A stretch of DNA of 11,047 nucleotides from Candidatus Pacearchaeota archaeon (GTDB taxonomy: Archaea; Nanobdellota; Nanobdellia; Pacearchaeales; GW2011-AR1), in NCBI GenBank assembly GCA_016181905.1, contig JACOYM010000019.1, forward strand, positions 1 to 11,047, given 5' to 3'. Both the position numbers and the translations under genes were made by a program. The notes beneath the pieces are model-generated. The model saw only the letters and a program-made list of their open reading frames with translations, was not told the DNA's origin and did no database searches. Shown one piece after another: positions 6,252 to 11,047 of the stretch (within the stretch, counting starts at the first letter, position 1; each line of letters begins with the position of its first letter).

Positions 6252-6289
6252 AAGAGCCCTTTTATGTATCAAGGCGGGAAAGGGCTCTT
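6252..6289. terminator. Hairpin terminator-like element
   Basis: AAGAGCCCTTT (6252-6262) pairs perfectly with 6279-6289: an 11-bp stem with a 16-nt loop. An A-rich tract precedes it and TTTAATT follows. It lies 40 bp after the stop of the two-helix membrane protein gene (minus strand), so it most probably ends the minus-strand operon. It could also act on plus-strand transcription. Confidence 0.6.
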
Positions 6290-6330
6290 GTTTAATTAGG
6301 AAATTTCATGTAGAAAAGCTTCATGCAATT

Positions 6331-6588
6331 TTATCTTCGTATCTGTGAATGGTTAAGCATCTTTAGATAGTCAATAAAGTTAAGGTTAGTTTTTCCTGAT
6401 TTCTTATCAGATTTCCAAAAAGAGCGTACTAACAAAAACCCAACACCATCTAAAAAAAGACAAGCAACACCTAAAAAAGCGAATACTATTTGCTGCACAT
6501 TTTTTGGCACTCCTATAATATTTAATACTATAAATATTATTAGCAAGCATAATAGTGCCGCAAATATCAAAATTGCCTTCACAATCAT
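6331..6588 (-). CDS. Small two-helix membrane protein (85 aa)
   Basis: Not assigned to a family. Two hydrophobic segments are clear, about residues 4-26 (AILIFAALLCLLIIFIVLNI) and 32-55 (QQIVFAFLGVACLFLDGVGF and following), joined by a short GVPKN turn. A basic, polar tail of 30 residues follows (SDKKSGKTNL...QIRR), most likely on the cytoplasmic side. The start ATG at 6588 has AGGGGGGTGA 6 nt upstream, a good match to the archaeal anti-Shine-Dalgarno end. It lies 37 bp after the zinc-ribbon gene and is followed by a hairpin terminator, so it is probably the last gene of that transcript. Confidence 0.7.
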   Translation of the reverse strand: MIVKAILIFAALLCLLIIFIVLNIIGVPKNVQQIVFAFLGVACLFLDGVGFLLVRSFWKSDKKSGKTNLNFIDYLKMLNHSQIRR

Positions 6589-6625
6589 GTTTTTTCACCC
6601 CCCTATTATTATTCCTTGTTTTTTA

Positions 6626-6802
6626 TTATTCTTCACCAATCTCTGTATGGAGCGTTCTTTTACAGCACCTCACACACCAGATAGGTTTTATGTGGCCATT
6701 TTTCTTTTTTTTGCTAATCCTGCGCCGAATTGTCTGTTTATTGTTGCATTTTTTGCAGCACAGCACTACACTTATAGTTTGTATCTCTTTTGCCAATATC
6801 AT
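6626..6802 (-). CDS. Small zinc-ribbon protein (58 aa)
   Basis: Two CxxC knuckles, C16-K-K-C19 and C43-V-R-C46, are separated by 23 residues rich in Lys/Arg; the second is preceded by IKPIW and followed by KRTLHTEI. This is the usual spacing for a zinc ribbon that binds one Zn2+ and contacts nucleic acid or a protein partner. An extra cysteine flanks each knuckle (C15, C47). I choose ATG 6802 because AAAGG lies 5 nt upstream; two GTG codons just before it (6808, 6805) are alternatives. A TATA-like TTTAAAT about 25 bp upstream allows a separate transcript. It is upstream of the two-helix membrane protein gene. Confidence 0.65.
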   Translation of the reverse strand: MILAKEIQTISVVLCCKKCNNKQTIRRRISKKKKNGHIKPIWCVRCCKRTLHTEIGEE

Positions 6803-6834
6803 CACCACCTTTCTTTATAAGATTTAAAGTTTGA

Positions 6835-6876
6835 CAGAAGCCTCTGACTCTAAAAGAAAAAAGAGAGAGGCTCCTG
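6835..6876. promoter_or_regulatory. Hairpin upstream of the zinc-ribbon gene
   Basis: CAGAAGCCTCT (6835-6845) pairs with AGAGGCTCCTG (6866-6876): 11 pairs with one mismatch that becomes G-U when read on one strand, across a 20-nt loop. It lies between the end of the larger minus-strand operon (7008) and the zinc-ribbon promoter. It could be a terminator of the former or a 5' structure of the latter. The rest of 6803-7007 holds no gene I can support; a weaker stem, TTGCAT/ATGCAA, is at 6982-7000. Confidence 0.35.
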
Positions 6877-7007
6877 CCCCAAGGACCACCTGAGAATGCA
6901 CTACATGAGGATACAGAAGTGAACAATAGAAAGCAAAGCAGGACTTTACTCCAATGCACTCACACAAAAGCTCTCGTTATGTTGCATTCAGAAGATGCAA
7001 AGGCTTG

Positions 7008-7217
7008 CTATGATTTTGTTTGCTTCTTTTTTGCCGAGATAGAGTCTATGGCAGATAATATATTTTCTAATAGTCTTGAAATTGTTGCATACCTTCCCAT
7101 ATGCCAAACATTTGTCTCACTCTCATACCATTCATCCACCTTTTTTTTCATCTCTCTTAACTCTCTCTTCATCAGTGTCATGCGGTTAACTTTATTTCCC
7201 AATTTTCCATCCTCCAC
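7008..7217 (-). CDS. Short charged, probably coiled-coil protein (up to 69 aa)
   Basis: Not recognised. Rich in Lys, Arg and Glu with heptad-like spacing (MKRELREMKKKVDEWYESE, residues 16-34), then an amphipathic helix (ISRLLENILSAIDSI) and a lysine-rich end. No signal peptide. Two starts are possible. GTG at 7217 lies 3 nt after the stop of the cysteine-rich protein gene and would be translationally coupled. TTG at 7202 has GGAGG 8 nt upstream and would give a 64-aa protein. Tight spacing to the upstream gene is the main support for it being real. Confidence 0.5.
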   Translation of the reverse strand: MEDGKLGNKVNRMTLMKRELREMKKKVDEWYESETNVWHMGRYATISRLLENILSAIDSISAKKKQTKS

Positions 7218-7220
7218 TTC

Positions 7221-7691
7221 TTATTTTGTCTTTAGCGCGCAAACTCCCCCTTTGCATCCACGCTGCTCCTCTCCTACCCCTGCTAATGCCAATGTCAAGC
7301 AATCCTTAGCAGCATCTTTGTCAAGCCTTACTGCCTCTTTTGCCAGCTCTCTTGTAACTTTCCGGAAGTCAGAAACATTCTCATAGCAGACACCATTGCC
7401 ATACACAACATGAGAAAGTTTCTTCATGGTTTGTGCTATTTCTTTATCAGGATAATTAAACCCTTGTTGGTTCTCAACTAACCATGCAAGCTCATCCATT
7501 GCATCTTTTGTGCAGCATTTCATGCAAAAGACATGGCCCTCCTCTTTCCAGAAATCATCTTTGTATTTTTCTTCAAGCGCGGTTATTTTTGTGCATAAAA
7601 CTTCTTTATCAAATGCTTTTTCATTGCTGTTTGCATAGGCAAATGGCAGCAACAATGCAAACATTGATAAAATAATCAGAAATCTTTTCAT
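7221..7691 (-). CDS. Secreted eight-cysteine protein (156 aa)
   Basis: A classic Sec signal peptide opens the protein: MKRF, a hydrophobic core LIILSMFALLLPFA, and a likely cut after AYA at residue 20. The mature part of about 136 residues has eight cysteines (33, 56, 59, 60, 102, 131, 146, 151), an even number that fits four disulfides. They include CMKCC at 56-60 and CKGGVC at 146-151. The CxxC arrangement would also allow metal binding. No known family was recognised. The start at 7691 has AGGAGGAG about 6 nt upstream. It lies in the run downstream of the alpha-2-macroglobulin-like gene, so an extracellular or cell-surface role beside that protein is plausible but not shown. Confidence 0.75.
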   Translation of the reverse strand: MKRFLIILSMFALLLPFAYANSNEKAFDKEVLCTKITALEEKYKDDFWKEEGHVFCMKCCTKDAMDELAWLVENQQGFNYPDKEIAQTMKKLSHVVYGNGVCYENVSDFRKVTRELAKEAVRLDKDAAKDCLTLALAGVGEEQRGCKGGVCALKTK

Positions 7692-7712
7692 TTTCCTTCT
7701 CCTCCTAATTTC

Positions 7713-7940
7713 TTAGTTTGCTTTTTTTCTCATCCTCTGAGAAATACCAATGATAAAAACGGCTGGCGGAAAAAGAATAATCAGCAAAGTGAGACCAATT
7801 ATTTTGGCTATTTCTCTTTTTCCTTCCATTTTTAATACCTCTTGATAAGCAGAAAGAAACTCAGGCAGAACAGCAAGTGCCACGGCAAATCCGCATATAA
7901 TCCAGCCACCAATTATGAATAACCAAACTAAAAACCACAT
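7713..7940 (-). CDS. Small two-helix membrane protein (75 aa)
   Basis: Starts MWFLVWLFIIGGWIICGF, with a first hydrophobic helix at about residues 2-27 and a second at 46-67 (AKIIGLTLLIILFPPAVFII). Between them is a polar loop (SAYQEVLKMEGKRE), and the tail SQRMRKKAN is basic, so both ends are probably cytoplasmic. A longer frame begins at 7961, but GGGAGGGA lies inside it, 6-7 nt before the ATG at 7940, so I take 7940 as the start. That ATG follows the stop of the 49-aa gene by a single base (TAAaATG), a strong sign of coupled translation. No family recognised. Confidence 0.7.
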   Translation of the reverse strand: MWFLVWLFIIGGWIICGFAVALAVLPEFLSAYQEVLKMEGKREIAKIIGLTLLIILFPPAVFIIGISQRMRKKAN

Positions 7941-7941
7941 T

Positions 7942-8091
7942 TTACATTCCCTCCCTATCATAGCGAATTATCATTGGCCTATTGCGCTGTGCATCTAAGT
8001 AGTGGTTAAGCTTGGCCAACTCTCTCCTGAATGACAGAACAAACTCAAACAACAGCCCAATTATTCCGGCAATAATCATCATAATCTCCAT
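7942..8091 (-). CDS. 49-aa single-helix membrane peptide
   Basis: This short gene is easily missed. ATG 8091 has AAGGAGAG about 6 nt upstream, and a TATA-like TTATAAAA (around 8118-8125) is at the right distance for a short-leader transcript. The product begins MEIMMIIAGIIGLLFEFVL, one hydrophobic helix. It continues with a basic amphipathic part (SFRRELAKLNHYLDAQRN) and a charged end. It stops at TAA 7942-7944, one base before the next start. The ribosome site plus the tight junction make it convincing in spite of its length. Function unknown; a small membrane anchor or regulator is conceivable. Confidence 0.65.
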   Translation of the reverse strand: MEIMMIIAGIIGLLFEFVLSFRRELAKLNHYLDAQRNRPMIIRYDREGM

Positions 8092-8140
8092 AGTCTCTCC
8101 TTTCTATAAAATTAGTTTTTTATAACTTTTTTAGCCTCCT

Positions 8141-8368
8141 TTACTTTACAGAGTGTCTTTCCTCAATCTTGTCAATTACCTCAAACTTTTCTCTTAATGT
8201 TTTCTTCCAAGAATTGGCAGTTTCCTTGTCTGGCGCAAACTCACTTATTAATCCTTCGCGGGAAATCCTTCTTAATAATTTTTTGAAGTCTTCCAATTTA
8301 ACAATAACAATTCTTTCCATGCCTAATGAAGTTATTCTTAAATATCCTGGATATATGGGGCTTCTCAT
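8141..8368 (-). CDS. Hypothetical protein (75 aa)
   Basis: Not recognised. Begins MRSPIYPGYLRITSLGMERIVIVKLEDFKKLL, a short beta-rich start followed by charged helices (LLRRISREGL, ETANSWKKTLREKFEVIDKIEE). No signal peptide or membrane segment, so it is probably cytoplasmic. The start at 8368 is chosen because AAAGGAGG ends 5 nt before it; an upstream ATG at 8416 in the same frame has no ribosome site and would run through the small overlapping ORF. The ATG overlaps the TGA of that 50-codon ORF as ATGA (8365-8368). The gene is part of the run downstream of the alpha-2-macroglobulin-like gene. Confidence 0.65.
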   Translation of the reverse strand: MRSPIYPGYLRITSLGMERIVIVKLEDFKKLLRRISREGLISEFAPDKETANSWKKTLREKFEVIDKIEERHSVK

Positions 8369-8517
8369 TTTATCCTCCTTTCTCCCAAAAAGCCAGAGGG
8401 CACTCTGCAGTTGCATGCTCCCGCCGCCATGAAGGCTAATAAGCGAAGCTGCCCCTCAGAAACGCCAGCCTTAACAAGAAGCGTCAGCTCTTGAATGCTA
8501 ACAAGCCCCCTGGCTAT
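8365..8517 (-). CDS. 50-codon ORF without a standard start (possible frameshifted or AUA-started gene)
   Basis: The frame is open from 8517 to TGA 8365-8367 and ends in an ATGA overlap with the next gene, the pattern of a real coupled gene. Its product would contain SIQELTLLVKAGVSEGQLR (residues 7-25), LLAFMAAGACNCRV and end GFLGERRIK. There is no ATG, GTG or TTG before codon 30. The codon at the expected place is ATA (8515-8517). It is preceded by AAGGTAAAACAAA, the same leader as in front of the 157-aa gene, where ATG stands (18 of 20 bases equal). Alternatively a -1 shift at A-AAA-TAG would join it to a 7-codon frame starting at ATG 8537. The segment is much richer in GC than its surroundings. 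It may be a decayed gene, an unusual start, or a sequencing error. Confidence 0.4.
   Translation of the reverse strand: MARGLVSIQELTLLVKAGVSEGQLRLLAFMAAGACNCRVPSGFLGERRIK
8391..8515 (-). ncRNA. Candidate structured RNA element closed by an 11-bp stem
   Basis: On the minus strand AGCCAGGGGGC (8505-8515) can pair along its full length with GCCCTCTGGCT (8391-8401), ten Watson-Crick pairs and one G-U, closing a 125-nt element. UUUUU follows (8387-8391). The plus strand would have an A-C mismatch instead, so the minus strand is preferred. Inside are further short complementary pieces (AGCTGACGC with GCGT...CAGCT, and AAGGCT with AGCCTT). It overlaps the 50-codon ORF and ends just before the ribosome site of the next gene. 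It could be a regulatory leader, a processed RNA or the fold of a coding mRNA. It resembles no RNA family I know. Confidence 0.35.
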
Positions 8518-8548
8518 TTTGTTTTACCTTCTTGCATCCTTTCTTGTT

Positions 8549-11047
8549 TTATCCCACAGCAATGCCAATAATGCCGGGGTTGCCTGCGCGCTCTTCCTCA
8601 AACATGTTTCTGACGCAAACAGCAAAGTGCTGAGATGCTGATTTTCCAGTTTGCTTATCTATGGTTGAGCCTGTAACTGCCAACGGAACTATAAGCTCAT
8701 TCTTGCCCTCAAAATCAAGAGCAATATTCTTAAGCTGGGCTCCAAACAAAACAGCACTCAGGCAGTCAGGAAGGCAGATATGGGCAATGTCTCCTGGTTT
8801 GTAGCCATCTTTAAGCCTGACTATCAAATCAACCTCTTCTCCTACCCTGAAGTCTGGGGCAATCTCATCTTTTCTTTTGAGCGCCACAGAAACAGGAACC
8901 TTTCCTTGATACTCTGCCCAATCCTCTTCTTTCATATATGTAATCTGGACAGCTGCCACTCCTTCTTTCACTTCTATTGTCCTTATGTTGCGTGCTTGAA
9001 TTGCTTCCTCAAGTGAAAGCTCTTTGCCATCCACAATCACACAACCACTGCCTGATTTTACAACACCTGCTTTGAACATAGACTGCATCATGCCAACAGC
9101 AGCAATGCTGTCTATGGTGGAATACAGCCTTCCTTCAGGCCCAAACTGCGAGCATACCCAGTTTGCTGCCTTTATCCCGTCTATTATGTCCTTTGCGCTA
9201 GCTGAGATAAAAAGCACAGCTGCAGCAAAAGCAGTTTCTGCCCTGCTCTCTACCATATGCCTATCTGCAACACGAAGTTGCCCATCCACTGCTTCAAGAT
9301 GGTTTCTCACAAAATTAAGAGCCTTTTGTTTGGCCTGACCTGAAGAATAATCAAGCCATATTTCATATGCGTCTCTGCAGGATGCTGGCTCTTTCGGAGG
9401 GTATGCTATTTTATGGGCATTGACAACATCCCACGCCATCTCAAACCCCTCATGACATGCCTTTTTCAGGGCGGGTGTTATCTTTGGAAATCCCTTAAAA
9501 GCACCGAGTGATGAAAGCAGATATCTTGCTGCAAGCTCTGAGTAATGCTCTGAAATAGAATTAGAATCAGGATACATTCTCAAGCCCCTGCCCTTTTCCC
9601 ACATACTCTTCTCTCGCTCAATTCCAGCAAGGATTATTGACTCTGCTTTTCTCATGTCATCGCTTGAGCCATTATTAGAGCCGCTTCCAGAGCCATTGCC
9701 TCCGCTAAAGCAGAACATTGCAATAGCAGAAGCAATCTTGCATGCAGTTTGCTCACAGCAAAGATGAGAATAGTCTGCAGTTGCCCTTGTCAGAACCCTG
9801 AAATCCTTTTCAATTCCAGGCAGGACAGCAATGCCTATCGTATCTGGATAATCCTCTACAGAAACAGCATCATCAGCAAGGAGCATCTTTATTGTCTTTA
9901 CTATGTGCCTAAATCTGCCGGGCTCTGCCACCTCAACCTTGCTGATGTCACTATTGCCTTCTTCATCTGTCACAATAGCCTCATATTTTCCAGGAGAAAG
10001 GGGAAATTCTATTGTCGCCCCTATCTTTTGGATTATTTGGCCTGGCGTGATTTCCTTGCCTTCCAACAGCATTGTTACTGGTTTGCCATCATGAATAATG
10101 CTGGCTGTAAACGCGCCATTACCGCAGCCAACAACAAGCTTGCCATAAACAACATCATCCTTGTAAACATATGGTGGCACAACAAACTCGCCATATGGGT
10201 CTTTGGCTACTTCAAACTGCTTTTCAACAACAGCCCAGTCAAGTCCAGAAAGGGCTTGAGCATGAATAGTGAATTTGGTCATGTTCTGGCTTGCCCTGAA
10301 AGCAACCTGCGCCTCGCCATCTTTAATTGTGACAAGCCTGCATAAAAGTGTTTCAGGAGACTTGACCCTTGCTGGTTCAACTGATGTAAATTCTATGGCT
10401 GTTTCCTTGCCATACACATCCCCTGCACCAATCTCTCCTACTTCTATACTTCCCATTTCAATTTCCTCAATTTCCCTTACCATTTTAACAACTGGCTCAG
10501 CTGATGCAGCAAACATCATAGTATCAAGAGAGGGAGATTCTAAAGACCTCCCAATTGAAGAGTCCATAATCATACTCCTGTAACTATGAAAACTATGAAA
10601 AAATCTGGGGTCAGAAACTCCTCTGAGATTCCCCAGTACAACACCTGGCTCATTTGTAATATTCCACAGCGACAATTCCGGCTTCTCAACCATTGCATGA
10701 TGCTTTTTATATTCTGTAATCCCTTTCTTCATCGCTGCTGCAAAGCCAGTTTCAAGTGTGTTGGAAACAGTTATCCTTGCATCCTGCACTACAACAAGGA
10801 CTTCTGTTTCATCCCCTGCACCAGTAGTGTTGATTTTTAAAACTACCTCATCGCCTGGCTTGACAGCCTTGGGAAATTTAACATCAAGCTCAAGCTCATT
10901 TGGATGCACAAAGATTGTGTAACCTTCATATAGAGAGGGTTTGCCGTCATCATCAAGGACGGCTCCTATGAGGCATATGCCATAAGGCTTGGGCACAGGA
11001 ATCTCAATATCCTTAGATTTTATCTCTATATAAGAGGTTTCTTTGGT
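8549..11047 (-). CDS. Alpha-2-macroglobulin-family protein with thioester motif (5' end outside window)
   Basis: The frame is open to the window edge, so at least 832 residues of a longer protein are seen. Residues below are counted from the GTG at 10996, which is probably internal. Macroglobulin-like beta domains come first (GDEVVLKINTT at 48-58, EVLVVVQDARI at 65-75). A variable stretch of about 105-215 corresponds to the bait region. A typical A2M segment follows (KDGEAQVAFRASQNMTKFTI, 225-244). The thioester motif is CCEQ at 413-416 (bases 9749-9760), in the GC-[GA]-EQ position; C413 and Q416 could form the internal thioester. A helical thioester domain extends to about 650, interrupted by a Gly/Ser/Asn linker (431-445). 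The C-terminal domain (about 660-815) is beta-rich. These proteins trap proteases or bind surfaces covalently outside the cell; a signal peptide would lie beyond the window. Confidence 0.85.
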   Translation of the reverse strand, partial: TKETSYIEIKSKDIEIPVPKPYGICLIGAVLDDDGKPSLYEGYTIFVHPNELELDVKFPKAVKPGDEVVLKINTTGAGDETEVLVVVQDARITVSNTLETGFAAAMKKGITEYKKHHAMVEKPELSLWNITNEPGVVLGNLRGVSDPRFFHSFHSYRSMIMDSSIGRSLESPSLDTMMFAASAEPVVKMVREIEEIEMGSIEVGEIGAGDVYGKETAIEFTSVEPARVKSPETLLCRLVTIKDGEAQVAFRASQNMTKFTIHAQALSGLDWAVVEKQFEVAKDPYGEFVVPPYVYKDDVVYGKLVVGCGNGAFTASIIHDGKPVTMLLEGKEITPGQIIQKIGATIEFPLSPGKYEAIVTDEEGNSDISKVEVAEPGRFRHIVKTIKMLLADDAVSVEDYPDTIGIAVLPGIEKDFRVLTRATADYSHLCCEQTACKIASAIAMFCFSGGNGSGSGSNNGSSDDMRKAESIILAGIEREKSMWEKGRGLRMYPDSNSISEHYSELAARYLLSSLGAFKGFPKITPALKKACHEGFEMAWDVVNAHKIAYPPKEPASCRDAYEIWLDYSSGQAKQKALNFVRNHLEAVDGQLRVADRHMVESRAETAFAAAVLFISASAKDIIDGIKAANWVCSQFGPEGRLYSTIDSIAAVGMMQSMFKAGVVKSGSGCVIVDGKELSLEEAIQARNIRTIEVKEGVAAVQITYMKEEDWAEYQGKVPVSVALKRKDEIAPDFRVGEEVDLIVRLKDGYKPGDIAHICLPDCLSAVLFGAQLKNIALDFEGKNELIVPLAVTGSTIDKQTGKSASQHFAVCVRNMFEEERAGNPGIIGIAVG

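Noticed and set aside
6738..6959. 73-codon minus-strand frame with a lipoprotein-like start (FLLFTSVSSCSAF)
   Set aside because: It starts with GTG without a ribosome site, runs through the hairpin at 6835-6876 and overlaps the better supported zinc-ribbon gene.
6919..7386. 155-codon plus-strand frame
   Set aside because: It lies opposite the 69-aa and cysteine-rich genes, which have ribosome sites and, in the latter, a signal peptide; the product is low-complexity Ser/Phe.
8391..8515. 5S rRNA, because of its length and closing stem
   Set aside because: The internal sequence shows none of the conserved 5S loops, and the element contains an open reading frame coupled to the next gene.
9749..10345. 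198-codon plus-strand frame
   Set aside because: It is antisense to the macroglobulin gene across its thioester region, has no family signal and is explained by codon bias of the real gene.
1..11047. CRISPR array, tRNA genes, insertion sequences or attachment sites
   Set aside because: No regularly spaced repeats, tRNA-like cloverleaf, transposase motif or flanking direct repeats were seen on reading both strands.

Overview
The window looks like a piece of a DPANN-type archaeal genome (Woesearchaeota/Pacearchaeota-like is my best guess). The reasons are an AbrB-PhoU fusion regulator and a TrmB-family regulator, an archaeal-style CoaBC, an ATP-dependent DNA ligase, TATA-like promoters 25-30 bp before several start codons (leaderless or short-leader mRNAs), strong AGGAGG/GGTGA ribosome sites on others, and AT-rich DNA. 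No rRNA, tRNA, CRISPR array or transposase was seen.

Left part (1-5780). A conserved small protein of unknown function (70-543, -) and an AbrB-PhoU regulator (665-1564, -) are followed by a divergent + strand pair: coaBC (1716-2924) and a protein with a class II aldolase-like C-terminal half (2921-3991), translationally coupled by an ATGA overlap. Convergent to these is a broken ATP-dependent DNA ligase (3986-4941, -). Its adenylation and OB-fold halves lie in different frames, and the stretch between motifs IIIa and IV is missing. A TrmB-type regulator (5070-5780, +) is divergent from the ligase. The ligase/TrmB intergenic region and the region in front of the 157-aa gene carry the same approx. 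90-bp promoter segment. It has a 34-bp identical core and the palindrome GGTGA-N6-TCACC, which suggests a small shared regulon, possibly run by the TrmB protein itself.

Middle part (5781-7008). A 92-aa hypothetical gene, an AT-rich stretch with a 22-bp palindrome and a clear hairpin terminator, a two-helix membrane peptide, and a 58-aa CxxC...CxxC zinc-ribbon protein, all on the minus strand.

Right part (7008-11047). One long minus-strand run that reads like an operon. It starts with a large alpha-2-macroglobulin-family protein, cut by the window edge, with an intact CxEQ thioester motif. Then come a 50-codon ORF without a normal start codon, which doubles as a potentially strongly structured RNA, a 75-aa unknown protein, two very small membrane proteins, a secreted eight-cysteine protein and a short charged protein. 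Stops and starts touch or overlap at two of these junctions (8368/8365 and 7942/7940), and a third (7221/7217) is 3 nt apart. The association of a protease-trap-like surface protein with small membrane and disulfide-rich secreted proteins in an archaeon is the most interesting candidate system here.
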